A stretch of DNA of 64,000 nucleotides from an uncultured Mucilaginibacter sp. (GCA_903891475.1 CAITEP010000012.1:1-64000); one strand, 5' to 3'; numbered from the stretch's first letter, positions 25,935 through 35,473 are shown. The notes: generated from the sequence alone by a model not told the origin. Translations and numbers: made by a program.

Positions 25935-28109
25935 TTATAAGCCAAAACAAACATAACTATCGCCCGATTTACTTCCTATCTTTCCACCTCCACAGGCAAT
26001 TACAACAAATTGTTTACCGCCAATTGAATAAGTGGCAGGGGTGGCATAACCAGCCGCCGGCAATGGTGCTTCCCAAACCTGCTTGCCAGTATTTTTATTA
26101 AACGACCTTATTTTTTCATCCTTAGTGGCGGCAATAAAAATCAGTCCGCCTTTGGTAACCAACGGACCACCATATAATTCTGTTCCGGTAATTGGTATAC
26201 CTTTTTTGGTTAATTCAGGATATTCACCTAATGGTACCTTCCATATTAGTTTTCCTGTTGTAAGGTTTATGGCGTCTAAAGTTCCCCAAGGTGGTTTTAT
26301 GCCAGGGTAGCCATTTTTATCTAAAAACCTGTTATAGCCATTCATTGCATAAGGAATTTGATTGGCGTCGGGCTTATTATTTGAAACTGGTTCTTTCGCA
26401 ATGTTATTGCTTGCTTTATCAGTAGGCACCTTTAATAAAAAGGAAAGCAATGCTTCCCTTTCGTTTGGTGGTATTTGTTTAAAGGCTGGCATCATATTTT
26501 TGCCATTTTCAATTATCGCATTCGCTTGCTGGCTATTGTATTTTTTAGAGAGGTTTACCAATGAAGGGTATGAAGTTCCATTTCCCATTAAATTAGGGCC
26601 ATGGCAAGCTAAGCAATATTTATAATAAATAGCTTGTCCACGACCAAAAGGGGTATTGTCGTTTTCATTCCCTTTTGGTACATCAATCATTACCTGCGCC
26701 CATGGCATTTCGGAATTACTGATATACATAATTTTCGATTCTGGGTCAACCGCAGCCCCACCCCATTCTCCTCCACCATCAAAGCCCGGAAAAATCCAGT
26801 CGCCGTCCTTGCTAGGTGGTGTAAACATGGTATTGTATTTTACCTTATTATATTTTTCAAGCATTTCCTTATGCACCTCGGGGTTAATATCAGTCACATC
26901 CTCTAATCCAAAATGCTGACGGGCAAAAGGTTCGGGCAAAGTTGGATGAGGTTGTGTTTCCCAAGGATATTCGCCTGGCAAGGCATTGGTTGGCACTGGA
27001 ATCTCAACAATTGGAAAAATTGGCTTACCATTTGTCCTATCGAACATGAAAATAAATCCATGCTTCGAAATTTGAGCCACCGCATCAATCATTTTTCCAT
27101 TATGGTTAATGGTGACTAAATTAGGATTGGCAGGTAAATCCCGATCCCACAAATCGTGATGCACAGTTTGAAAATGCCATATGTATTTACCAGTTGAGGC
27201 ATCTAAAGCCACCAAAGAATTGGCATATAAATTGGCACCCTTGCGGTTGCCTCCATAAAAATCGCCACCTAAAGAGCCTAAGGGAATATATACAATACCT
27301 CTTTTTTCGTCTAGTGACATACCAGCCCAATTATTTGCGCCTCCTAAACGCTTATAAGCAGTACTATCAGGCCAAGTATCATAACCTATCTCTCCAGGGT
27401 GCGGAATGGTATGGAATATCCACACAAGTTTGCCAGAAAGCGTATTATAAGCCCTGATATGACCAGGTGCCGCATCTTCCGATTCCGCTACACGGTCGCC
27501 AATAATCAATAAATCTTTGTAAATAATACCAGGAGTAGTACCTGATACAAATGAGTTTGTTTTTCTGCCAAGATCTTCAGATAAGTCAATAAATCCATCT
27601 TTCCCAAAGTCTTTTAAAGGATTACCTGTTTCTGCGTCAATGGCATAGGTTTTTGAACCTACGCTATAAAATATACGTTTATTTTCGCCACTATGGTCTT
27701 CCCAATAAGTTACACCACGACAAACCTTGTAATAAGCCAACGGATCATTATTTTTATTTCCGGCTTCATTTGCTGGGTCAAAAAGCCATTTTTGAATTCC
27801 TGTGGCCGCATCAAGTGCAAATAATTTCAATTTAGGACTTGTACCATAAAGTACACCATTAACAACAATTGGGTTACATTGGTTTTGGCTACGATTACCT
27901 GTATCCTTATCATGTGTGCTGTATGTCCAAACAACCTTCAAGTTATTTACATTTTTTAGATTTATTTGTTGATTGGCTGAATATCGGTTCCCTTCCTTCG
28001 TTCCAGCGTAAGTTTGCCAACTTGTAAAATCAATGTTAGCAAGATTGTTTTTTTTACATGAAAAGACAACAAATAGTAAAACAGACACAAACAACTTAAA
28101 TTTTTTCAT
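25935..28109 (-). CDS. PQQ-dependent dehydrogenase with inserted cytochrome c domain (lipoprotein)
   Basis: Protein of 724 residues. A lipoprotein signal (Cys about residue 18) is followed by a PQQ-type beta-propeller (WQTYAGTKEGNRYSANQQIN start; tryptophan-docking repeats such as LDAATGIQKWLFDP). A cytochrome c domain with the heme motif CLACH lies near residue 500 and Met in KNMMPAF. The last propeller blades (about 610-724) follow. This places cytochrome c inside the propeller, the arrangement of soluble membrane-anchored quinoprotein dehydrogenases of Bacteroidetes that oxidise sugars or alcohols in the periplasm. PQQ synthesis genes are not in the window. Neighbour of a Rieske lipoprotein. 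Confidence 0.92.
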   Translation of the reverse strand: MKKFKLFVSVLLFVVFSCKKNNLANIDFTSWQTYAGTKEGNRYSANQQINLKNVNNLKVVWTYSTHDKDTGNRSQNQCNPIVVNGVLYGTSPKLKLFALDAATGIQKWLFDPANEAGNKNNDPLAYYKVCRGVTYWEDHSGENKRIFYSVGSKTYAIDAETGNPLKDFGKDGFIDLSEDLGRKTNSFVSGTTPGIIYKDLLIIGDRVAESEDAAPGHIRAYNTLSGKLVWIFHTIPHPGEIGYDTWPDSTAYKRLGGANNWAGMSLDEKRGIVYIPLGSLGGDFYGGNRKGANLYANSLVALDASTGKYIWHFQTVHHDLWDRDLPANPNLVTINHNGKMIDAVAQISKHGFIFMFDRTNGKPIFPIVEIPVPTNALPGEYPWETQPHPTLPEPFARQHFGLEDVTDINPEVHKEMLEKYNKVKYNTMFTPPSKDGDWIFPGFDGGGEWGGAAVDPESKIMYISNSEMPWAQVMIDVPKGNENDNTPFGRGQAIYYKYCLACHGPNLMGNGTSYPSLVNLSKKYNSQQANAIIENGKNMMPAFKQIPPNEREALLSFLLKVPTDKASNNIAKEPVSNNKPDANQIPYAMNGYNRFLDKNGYPGIKPPWGTLDAINLTTGKLIWKVPLGEYPELTKKGIPITGTELYGGPLVTKGGLIFIAATKDEKIRSFNKNTGKQVWEAPLPAAGYATPATYSIGGKQFVVIACGGGKIGSKSGDSYVCFGL

Positions 28110-28194
28110 TATCTTAAGAGGCTTTAATTGGGAATTTAAAGCTAATAATAATATGATATAATCAAACTTTACTCTTAGTGAAATAAAAACAATT

Positions 28195-28638
28195 TTAGCT
28201 CACAGTAAGTACATTATTGTTAATTGCAACCGTATAAACCTTTAAATTAGCCGTTGCCGGACCCAACACAACGGCTCCTGAAGTACTAAATTCACTGCCA
28301 TGATTTGGGCATATAAATATGCCCTGTGCTAAATTATAGCCAATGGATGTACCTTGATGAGTGCATGCCACCTGTACAGCTGTAAAAGACGCAGGTATAT
28401 TGCCGGTTGCTAACCTCACCACAATAGCGTCTCCTAATATTTTTGAATCACCAATATTCGCTAGTTCGCTAACAAGGTTTATGCTGGTGCCACTGGTATT
28501 TCCGCCCCCATTATTGCCACCATTATTATTTGATGGTGCTGGGTCATTACCCTTTGAACCACAAGAGCTGATGGCACAACCAGCGCAAACTATCGCCATT
28601 CCAATACCTAGTTTTGATAAAAATTCGCCTCTTTCCAT
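28195..28638 (-). CDS. Rieske [2Fe-2S] lipoprotein
   Basis: Protein of 147 residues. The N-terminus (MERGEFLSKLG then AIVCAGCAISSC) is an export signal with lipobox, followed by a Gly/Asn-rich linker (about 30-50) and a Rieske domain with both cluster motifs, ACTHQG and CPNHGSEF (two Cys, two His ligands). Such small Rieske lipoproteins act as electron carriers or as parts of periplasmic oxidoreductase systems. It lies in the same run as the PQQ/cytochrome c dehydrogenase, DUF5777 and YceI genes, which suggests a shared redox function. Confidence 0.93.
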   Translation of the reverse strand: MERGEFLSKLGIGMAIVCAGCAISSCGSKGNDPAPSNNNGGNNGGGNTSGTSINLVSELANIGDSKILGDAIVVRLATGNIPASFTAVQVACTHQGTSIGYNLAQGIFICPNHGSEFSTSGAVVLGPATANLKVYTVAINNNVLTVS

Positions 28639-28669
28639 GTTTTTGTTGTTTGAAGTTTATAAAATATTG

Positions 28670-29608
28670 TTAATAATTTGTTTTTGAATGGTTAAAATCA
28701 AACATCCTTGATATGGTAAAACCTATACGATACTGACCTTTACCATAATCGGAAGTTGTGTTACTCAAATAATTAAAATCATTTATAGCTCTTGAGTTGG
28801 TAATATTTAAAGTAAAAACGTGCCCGCCTGTTTCTATTTCAATGCCAAACCCAAGGGGATCATAAAGGGAAAATGAACTTGTTTGCTTAGTACTGGTAAA
28901 TGGATGGGCATAATCAATAATAAAGCCCATGTGTTTAGTAATTTTGAATCTGGTAGCTACCCCTACTGATAAAAACTGTTGCTCATTATTGCCATTTATA
29001 GTTAGTAAAGGTGAATTGTTGCGCAAAAAAATTGACGATATAAGTAAGGAAAAACCAGAGGAAAATTTACGAGCCGCAATAATTTTTACCAGGTTTGAAA
29101 GCCTTCCGTCAAAGGAATTAAATGAACCGTACGGTCTAACTCCGGTCTCTCCGGCTACTGCAATTGATAGCGGTATTACATCATTTGTAGTTTGATGTAT
29201 AAAAGTGTATTTTAAACCTAAATCAAGCAATCCACCAATAGTTGATCTACCAAAGTTGATGTTTAAATTATCATTTAAACCATATTCAAAATCAAAATAA
29301 ACATCGGCAACGGCATCTAGGCCACCTAATGATTGACCACCTCCATAGGTGCCCGAAAAATCGCCAAAACGATGTATAATTAAAAAGTTAAGGTTATTCT
29401 TTTTTACTGTTTCAGTGGTTTGAGAAAGTATTAATCGGCTAGCTTTAAATGTTCCTATTACCTGCTCTGAATGATTTGCAGTACTCATCGCATTCATTAA
29501 TGAATCGACCGATATATTCTTCTTTATTGTATCAGTTTTTTGAGCGGATACACGCTGGGCTATAATTAGTATAAAAAGGATAGTAAAGTATTTTTTCATT
29601 AGGCGCAC
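28670..29608 (-). CDS. DUF5777 family outer-membrane beta-barrel protein
   Basis: Protein of 312 residues with a signal peptide (about 4-22, RVSAQ) and beta-barrel strands; FLIIHRFGDFSGTYGGG and LGGLDAVADVYFDFEYGL are hallmarks of DUF5777. Family members in Bacteroidetes usually lie with YceI and Rieske or cytochrome genes, as here. Its start overlaps the YceI stop by one base (29608). Role unknown; structure suggests an outer-membrane barrel. Confidence 0.85.
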   Translation of the reverse strand: MRLMKKYFTILFILIIAQRVSAQKTDTIKKNISVDSLMNAMSTANHSEQVIGTFKASRLILSQTTETVKKNNLNFLIIHRFGDFSGTYGGGQSLGGLDAVADVYFDFEYGLNDNLNINFGRSTIGGLLDLGLKYTFIHQTTNDVIPLSIAVAGETGVRPYGSFNSFDGRLSNLVKIIAARKFSSGFSLLISSIFLRNNSPLLTINGNNEQQFLSVGVATRFKITKHMGFIIDYAHPFTSTKQTSSFSLYDPLGFGIEIETGGHVFTLNITNSRAINDFNYLSNTTSDYGKGQYRIGFTISRMFDFNHSKTNY

Positions 29609-30183
29609 TATTTAGATTTGTTGTTGATAGATTGGTATTTGGCCAAAATTTTAACCTTAATATTTTCAGCAATATGGTAAAAGGCAATTTGTGGGATTTT
29701 AATATTATAGTCGGCACACTTTACATCAAAATCTGCCATCATATTAATAACACTATCTTTTATATTCAACGTGCCAAGTACTTTACATTCCTTTTTAACA
29801 CCATGGATAGTAAGCTCACCAAACACCGTAACCTTGTAAGTATTGTCAACCTTCGCATTGATACTTTCCAAAATTTTACCTTTGAAAGAGGCCTTGGGGT
29901 ATTTTTCGGATTCCATATAGTCATCATTAAAGTGTTCCTGCATTAATGCTTTATCAAATTGGAATGAACGGATAGGAACAGAGAACTCTAACTCATTTGT
30001 ATTATTATTATAAACCGAGATACATTGGGCGGAAGCAGCTTTTATATCTTCAATAGGCGCACTCGAAAAAATAGTAATTTTAGCTCCTGTGCTAATAAAT
30101 AAGCCAGCATCTTGATTGCTTAATTGCATGATAAATAAAAGGAGCAAGTATAAAAATCGCATGCTATTCTTGTTTAATTCCAA
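29608..30183 (-). CDS. YceI family protein
   Basis: Protein of 191 residues with a signal peptide (about 1-24) and a YceI lipocalin-like beta-barrel (about 28-187): FSVPIRSFQFDKALMQEHF and YPKASFKGKI, then GELTIHGVKKECKV, are the usual motifs. YceI proteins bind isoprenoid quinones or similar lipids in the periplasm. It overlaps the upstream membrane-protein gene by 10 bp and the DUF5777 gene by 1 bp, so the three are one operon. Confidence 0.92.
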   Translation of the reverse strand: MELNKNSMRFLYLLLLFIMQLSNQDAGLFISTGAKITIFSSAPIEDIKAASAQCISVYNNNTNELEFSVPIRSFQFDKALMQEHFNDDYMESEKYPKASFKGKILESINAKVDNTYKVTVFGELTIHGVKKECKVLGTLNIKDSVINMMADFDVKCADYNIKIPQIAFYHIAENIKVKILAKYQSINNKSK

Positions 30184-31424
30184 TTGAATAATAAGGCAGC
30201 CCCAGCTGTAAATAATTTTACCTGACCATATCCTACAGAAGATAAAGGCAGTTTAGCATATGGCTGAAAACTGATGGAGAAATTTGGTTTAATTCTTCGC
30301 TGATAAGTTGCTGATAAATTGAGAACCCCAAAAAGGTATTTATTATTTTTAGGTACGGTGTATGTTGATGTATAAGTGCTTGCGTAATTGTAGGTATAAC
30401 TTTCATGAACCATCAAATAAGAAGTTAAGCCCGAACCTAGATAGATTGTGTTTTTTTGATTATTAAAAACTTTATAATCAATATCTATAGGAAAATCTAA
30501 CATCTTACAATCAGCGGTAACTGTTTGAGGGTTGGTTCTGAATTTATACGCTGTATGGTAATTTTCAAAATTGGTAACATAAGGCTTTATTGAATAAACA
30601 ACACCAGTTCCGATTTTGATTTTACTAAAAAATTCAGCAGAAAACAATAATCCTATATTTGTTCCTATTTTACTTTGTTGGAAAGACCCTACGCCATTTA
30701 AATCATTCCCTGCCAAAATTGTTAGGCCCAATGCAGGTTTGAAATTACTTTTTTTGCTATCGTCAAATTTATCATCCTTAAATAAAGCATTTGAATTTTT
30801 GTTGATTTGATGAATTGTAAGTAAATCAACATTAGCTACCACTGGTGATTTTGAATTGGTGGTAGCATAGTTAACAGCAGGTTGCTTTAAAAAAATAGGA
30901 TCAGAATCAAAAATATTAATTTGAATAGTTGATGCGCTTCCAGTAGTGTCGCGACGGGCAGTTTCAGCAGCATAGGTACCTCTAATTTTAAATTCCCTAA
31001 AATTATTGCGCTTATTTAACCTATTTACTTGAAAGCGCAATAATTTAGGACTTGCTTTTGGAAAATGCTGAATAGTCCCGTCGCTTGTACTGGTATATTT
31101 TAAATTAGCTTTTGAGTTAATTGAATCATGAGAATGCTCATTGTAATTTTGTATACGATTGTTTTTAGGTTTTATTTTATCAACTGCTAAACTATTTTCG
31201 CTTGTATTGTTTGAAAAAAGCCACCACCCTAAAACCAGCATGCTAATAGCAGCGATGCCTGTTATATAGGGTAAAATTATAAAGATAAAACCCTTTTTGT
31301 TTTTGTTAAGCATTTGCTCCAATGCTTCCCAGTCACCCTCGTTAAAGGCAACCGGGACATTGGGTTCAATTAAACCGATCTTAAAAACATCATCTAACGC
31401 TTTATCCTGTTCACTGTTCATCAT
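30174..31424 (-). CDS. Anti-sigma-like N-terminus fused to a periplasmic/outer-membrane-type domain
   Basis: Protein of 416 residues. Residues 1-45 are cytoplasmic (the DWEALEQMLNKNKK region resembles sigma-partner N-termini), one membrane helix is at about 48-70, and the rest is a long Asn/Ser-rich periplasmic linker followed by a C-terminal beta-barrel-like domain (about 235-416, ending ALLFNWN). It overlaps the ECF sigma gene by 4 bp (ATGA), the standard place of a membrane partner. Whether it inhibits the sigma factor is inference; no ZAS zinc motif is seen. Confidence 0.65.
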   Translation of the reverse strand: MMNSEQDKALDDVFKIGLIEPNVPVAFNEGDWEALEQMLNKNKKGFIFIILPYITGIAAISMLVLGWWLFSNNTSENSLAVDKIKPKNNRIQNYNEHSHDSINSKANLKYTSTSDGTIQHFPKASPKLLRFQVNRLNKRNNFREFKIRGTYAAETARRDTTGSASTIQINIFDSDPIFLKQPAVNYATTNSKSPVVANVDLLTIHQINKNSNALFKDDKFDDSKKSNFKPALGLTILAGNDLNGVGSFQQSKIGTNIGLLFSAEFFSKIKIGTGVVYSIKPYVTNFENYHTAYKFRTNPQTVTADCKMLDFPIDIDYKVFNNQKNTIYLGSGLTSYLMVHESYTYNYASTYTSTYTVPKNNKYLFGVLNLSATYQRRIKPNFSISFQPYAKLPLSSVGYGQVKLFTAGAALLFNWN

Positions 31425-32062
31425 CTTATAATTCCTCTCTTAAACAACACCCCATTCATATCTACTACCTTGATGGCAGAAATTGGAGCAAAATCCATAT
31501 TGCCTCCACGGTTAATATGATAATTTGATTGTGTTGATATTAAAATCATTTGTTTAAGCTTTTGACGCGCCTTAAACAAATTTGATTTTGATGTGCCTTC
31601 TGATATATTTAATAAATCAGCAATTTCCTCGTGCGAATAACCTTCGATGGCAAAAAGGTTAAAAACCGTTCGGTACGAAATTGGAAGTCTGCTAATCATA
31701 TTTAGTAATTCATTATAGCTCATATTTTTATCGGCCAATTCGGTACTGCTCACATTTAATGCTTCGTCCAAATCATCAGTAACCCTTAATTTAGCAGTTG
31801 AACGATAGAAATCAATCGATACATTGATCATAATTTTACCTAGCCATGCTTTAAATGGTATCTCCTGCTTATATTTTTCTAAATTGTTAAACATCTTTAA
31901 AAAACCCTGGTTCATTACTTCGGCGGCTAAATCCCTATCGCAGGTATAACGCATACAAATTGACATGGCGTAGCCATAGTATGCCTTATATAGCATCTTC
32001 TGCTGTTTTCTATCCTGCTCAATACAGCCTTTAATCAGCTGCAGTAACGCTTCATTGCCCAT
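31421..32062 (-). CDS. RNA polymerase ECF-type sigma factor
   Basis: Protein of 213 residues of the Bacteroidetes ECF sigma-70 type. Region 2 covers about residues 20-90 (SICMRYTCDRDLAAEVMNQ), and region 4 about 125-175 with the helix-turn-helix YSHEEIADLLNISEGTSKSN. The C-terminal 40 residues are longer than usual. It is the first gene of the unit that continues with its membrane partner, YceI, DUF5777, Rieske and perhaps the PQQ dehydrogenase, so it may control this redox module. Its own promoter lies in the 165 bp upstream. Confidence 0.92.
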   Translation of the reverse strand: MGNEALLQLIKGCIEQDRKQQKMLYKAYYGYAMSICMRYTCDRDLAAEVMNQGFLKMFNNLEKYKQEIPFKAWLGKIMINVSIDFYRSTAKLRVTDDLDEALNVSSTELADKNMSYNELLNMISRLPISYRTVFNLFAIEGYSHEEIADLLNISEGTSKSNLFKARQKLKQMILISTQSNYHINRGGNMDFAPISAIKVVDMNGVLFKRGIIR

Positions 32063-32227
32063 TAAAGTGGTTACCTTTTAGCTCATTAAATTATTGACCC
32101 TATATGTATATCACGTAAGTAATTGGTAAATGGTTGCCTCATCTATCAAAAAAAACATAAATAAATGTAATTATCTGATTATCAAATAAATAATTTAAAT
32201 AAATATAAATAGATTTAAAAAGAAACT

Positions 32228-33661
32228 TTATTTGATTTTAAACACATCCCTCAAGGCATGTTTAGCCGCATGGTAACCACACATGCCATGCACGCCACCA
32301 CCGGGAGGGGTTGAGGCAGAACAAATGTAAAGACCTTTTTTGGAGGTTTTGTATGGAGAAAGCCTTAAGGCTGGGCGGGTAAATAACTGCCCAATATCCA
32401 ATACTCCCCCATTAATATCTCCGCCTATATAATTGGGGTTATAGGATTGCATTTGGCAGGTATTGAAGGTATGCCGTCCCAAAATAACATCTTTAAACCC
32501 GGGAGCGAAGCGTTCTACCTGGTTTTCAATATGGCTAGTCATGTCTTTGTCGGAACCATTAGGTACATGGCAATAGGCCCAGGCCGTGTGCTTACTTTCG
32601 GGTGTACGGTTAGCATCTACTATAGTTGGTTGCGACAATAGTACGAATGGCTTTTCAGGATGTCCTCCCTCCCATGTCATTTGTTCATTTGCAATTATTT
32701 CGTCTATTGAATTACCTAGATGGAGGGTTCCTGCTTGTCGACATATTTTATTAGTAAATGGTATTGGTTCGCTCAAAGCCCAATCAATCTTAAATACACC
32801 CATGCCATAGCGGTAATGTTTAAGCTGCCATTTATATAGGGATGATAATTGATGCCCAGCAATTTCCAATAGTTGTGCAGGAGTTGTATCAAACAAAACG
32901 GCATGAGCCGAGGGCAATTGGGCTAAATTAGAGATATAAAAATCGGTTTGTATTTGACCACCGATTGAGATAAAATAACTAGCCAAAGCATTGGCAATTT
33001 GTTGCGAACCGCCTTTTGGTATTGGCCACCCTTTTGTATGACCGACCAATAACAGTACTAAACCAGCCGCGGCTGTGGTAAGCTTGGTTAATGGTTGCAT
33101 GGAATGCGCTGCCATACCTGCAAAGAAGGCTCTAGCTTGAGGAGATTTTAATGATTTGGATAAGTAGCTGGCCGAAGACAAAGCATTTAGTCCGAACCGA
33201 GCCATTTCAAGTGGATGCTTTGGAAAATGAAGTGGACCTAAAACATCCTCCTTTATATCCGGCCAGCTATTTACAAGCGGGGTAATTAATTTTTGATACG
33301 ATGCTTCATTGTTTCCGAGGGAATTCGCGGTTAAATCAATAGTTTTTTCCAAATGTGCGGCAGTACCATCATCAAAAGGATGTGCGGCTGCTATTTTTGG
33401 ATATATGTATTCCAAACCATGATTGCCAAGGGGCAAGGTTTCAAAAAAAGGAGAAGAAACAGCCAAGGGATGAACAGCCGAACAAACATCATGCAAAAAA
33501 CCCGGTAAGGTTAGTTCTTTTGTTCGTAAGCCCCCTCCTATGGTTTCTTTTCCCTCGATTAATAATACAGAAAGCCCTTTTTGTTGCATTAATATGGCCG
33601 AGGCCAAACCGTTGGGACCCGAACCTATTACTATCGCATCATAATCGCGCTTTTCCAGCAT
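32228..33661 (-). CDS. NAD(P)/FAD-dependent oxidoreductase (phytoene-desaturase-like)
   Basis: Protein of 477 residues. The FAD-binding Rossmann motif IVIGSGPNGLASA (about 11-23) is followed by IEGKETIGGGLRT. The C-terminal region ICSASTPPGGGVHGMCGYHAA (about 446-466) is typical of the carotenoid desaturase/PYROXD2-like group, often called pyridine nucleotide-disulfide oxidoreductases although no CxxC pair is present. Substrate unknown; no carotenoid genes nearby. It lies 3 bp downstream of the NIPSNAP gene, so the two form one unit. Confidence 0.88.
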   Translation of the reverse strand: MLEKRDYDAIVIGSGPNGLASAILMQQKGLSVLLIEGKETIGGGLRTKELTLPGFLHDVCSAVHPLAVSSPFFETLPLGNHGLEYIYPKIAAAHPFDDGTAAHLEKTIDLTANSLGNNEASYQKLITPLVNSWPDIKEDVLGPLHFPKHPLEMARFGLNALSSASYLSKSLKSPQARAFFAGMAAHSMQPLTKLTTAAAGLVLLLVGHTKGWPIPKGGSQQIANALASYFISIGGQIQTDFYISNLAQLPSAHAVLFDTTPAQLLEIAGHQLSSLYKWQLKHYRYGMGVFKIDWALSEPIPFTNKICRQAGTLHLGNSIDEIIANEQMTWEGGHPEKPFVLLSQPTIVDANRTPESKHTAWAYCHVPNGSDKDMTSHIENQVERFAPGFKDVILGRHTFNTCQMQSYNPNYIGGDINGGVLDIGQLFTRPALRLSPYKTSKKGLYICSASTPPGGGVHGMCGYHAAKHALRDVFKIK

Positions 33662-33664
33662 TAT

Positions 33665-34453
33665 TTAAAAATCAGAATATACTGCAGGGTGTAAAAATAC
33701 AATGGTATTTTTTGATACGTTATGCTGGTAAAATGGGTCGGCAATTAATGACTTCCATTGTGGGTCGTTTACGAATGCTTCCCAATGCTTATCCCTATCC
33801 GCTTTGTTGTTAAAGCAGGTCATGTACATTAAATTTGGCATATGTGAGCCGGCAATTACTTCCGAATAAAAGGCAGCATTAAAATTAAGTCGTTTAAATA
33901 AAGCTACCTCATCCCCATCATTAAACATAGCAACTTTATTTACATTTAGTTTTTCAGTCGGACTTTCATAGCTCCTTAACTCATAAACTCTTTCTTCTTT
34001 TTTGGATGTCAGGTTCGGCACAGCAGGTTCCAGCATTTTAGGGAAAGCTTTTAACAGCATAATCTCAATACGGTCATATGGTGCATTATCATAAGCGGCA
34101 TCAATATAATCTTTGCCCGTGCTTAAATAATCTGCATCCTTCGCCAATTTTTGTTCAATAGTTTCGGACTCATGAAAATTACGATACGGTACTAAAACAT
34201 ATAATCTTAAACCAAGCGTATCACCTTCAACGGGTTTAAAAACACCTACATTTTTAACACCTAGTTTATGCAAAGCAGGTATATAAGCATTTTGCAGGTA
34301 TTGTTCGGTACGGTCGACTTGCGCCTGATTTTTGAAATGGTATAATTTTAATTGGTAATAATACCCATCAGCTGCGAAAGTATATGATGAGATTGCGAAA
34401 GACGCGACAAAAAAGAAAAGAAATACTAGAGATAGCTTTACTGAAAATTTCAT
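33665..34453 (-). CDS. NIPSNAP family protein, secreted
   Basis: Protein of 262 residues with a signal peptide (about 1-27) and two dimeric alpha/beta barrel repeats: the first opens with YYQLKLYHFKNQAQ, the second with RVYELRSYESPTEKLN (about 147-162), the NIPSNAP hallmark. Bacterial exported NIPSNAP proteins are frequent in sugar-related gene clusters of Bacteroidetes and Planctomycetes; their role is unknown. It is 3 bp upstream of the FAD oxidoreductase gene and 64 bp after the DUF1080 gene. Confidence 0.87.
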   Translation of the reverse strand: MKFSVKLSLVFLFFFVASFAISSYTFAADGYYYQLKLYHFKNQAQVDRTEQYLQNAYIPALHKLGVKNVGVFKPVEGDTLGLRLYVLVPYRNFHESETIEQKLAKDADYLSTGKDYIDAAYDNAPYDRIEIMLLKAFPKMLEPAVPNLTSKKEERVYELRSYESPTEKLNVNKVAMFNDGDEVALFKRLNFNAAFYSEVIAGSHMPNLMYMTCFNNKADRDKHWEAFVNDPQWKSLIADPFYQHNVSKNTIVFLHPAVYSDF

Positions 34454-34517
34454 TATAATTGGTTAATACTACTTGTAAAGCTAAGCTTTTACCGTAATAT
34501 TAACCAATTAAACTTTA

Positions 34518-35282
34518 TTAAAGTTCCCTTACCCAAATATTACGGTAACTAAGCGGTTCGCTTTTATCGCCGTGGGCTTGTAGCTTTATTGGGGATGGGC
34601 CATGCGCCTTATATTCGGGTTTGCCAATGTAGAGCGTTGGGCCTTTTAACTCAAAATTATTTTCGACCAATACGCCATTAAAAAGTACGGTTACCCTTGC
34701 AGGCGATTTTAATGAACCATCTTCATTAAAGGTTGGCGCAGTCCAAATAACGTCGTATGCTTGCCACTCGCCATTCTTCCTTCCGGGGTTAGCCAATGGT
34801 ATAGCTTGCTTATAAATGCTACCCGCCATTCCGTTTACATAAGTTTTATTGTTGTATGGGTCTAGCACTTGTAATTCATAACCAGCATCACCTTTACCAA
34901 TTCCGGCCAAAAACACACCACTATTGCCGCGTGCCTGACCAGAGCCTGTTAATTCAACAGGTTCGCGCCATTCAATATGTAACTGATAATTGGTGAATTT
35001 TTGCTTGGTTTCAATATTACCATAATTTTTATTTACGGTAAGTATTCCATCCTTTACATCCCACTTAGCTGGCGAACCATCATTATTTTGCACCCATTGG
35101 TCTAAATTCTTACCATCAAATAATATGATCGCGTCTGATGGCGCATCACCCAGATTTTTACCAGGGGTAACTACTTTAGGTATCGGATCCCAAATTTCGG
35201 TATCCTCTGGTTTTGCTTGCTGCGCATTTGCCATAAGGGTAGCCCCCGACAAAATTGCTGTAATTATTAAAGTGTATTTCAT
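34518..35282 (-). CDS. DUF1080 (3-keto-disaccharide hydrolase-like) secreted protein
   Basis: Protein of 254 residues from the chosen start at 35282, which begins directly with a signal peptide (MKYTLIITAILSGATLMANA); an in-frame ATG at 35327 would add 15 polar residues before it and is less likely. The mature domain (ILFDGKNLDQW, GNIETKQKFTNYQLHIEW, YELQVLDPYNN, PIKLQAHG) is the concanavalin-like DUF1080 fold (PF06439). Proteins of this family act on 3-keto-glycosides. It lies in the sugar oxidation locus with GMC dehydrogenases and TIM-barrel enzymes, which fits that role. Confidence 0.92.
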   Translation of the reverse strand: MKYTLIITAILSGATLMANAQQAKPEDTEIWDPIPKVVTPGKNLGDAPSDAIILFDGKNLDQWVQNNDGSPAKWDVKDGILTVNKNYGNIETKQKFTNYQLHIEWREPVELTGSGQARGNSGVFLAGIGKGDAGYELQVLDPYNNKTYVNGMAGSIYKQAIPLANPGRKNGEWQAYDVIWTAPTFNEDGSLKSPARVTVLFNGVLVENNFELKGPTLYIGKPEYKAHGPSPIKLQAHGDKSEPLSYRNIWVREL

Positions 35283-35295
35283 GCTATTTATGTTT

Positions 35296-35472
35296 AATTG
35301 GTCATTTCTTTTTTGGTCAATCGTCATTGGTTAGTTCTCATTTTTTCTTTGGTCATTGGCCGGAGGTCATTAGTCATTGTTTTATTAATTATTGATTTGA
35401 TTGACTATAAATTTCATGACTAATTGAACTTTTTACATTACTTCCTGACTTTCGGACTTACCGTCTTTAGGA
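35296..35472. repeat. Degenerate intergenic simple repeats (GTCATT-type and AAGTCCG-type)
   Basis: The gap holds at least five diverged GGTCATT/AGTCATT/GTCAAT units (35300-35378), partly inside the alternative upstream start of the DUF1080 ORF. On the minus strand a second set with AAAGACGGTAAGTCCGAAAGT (as pieces CTAAAGACGG, AAGTCCGAAAG, TCAGGAAG; 35442-35472) lies next to the TIM-barrel gene. No coding frame. I recall such degenerate spacers in Sphingobacteriaceae genomes. Confidence 0.6.
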
Positions 35473-35473
35473 C

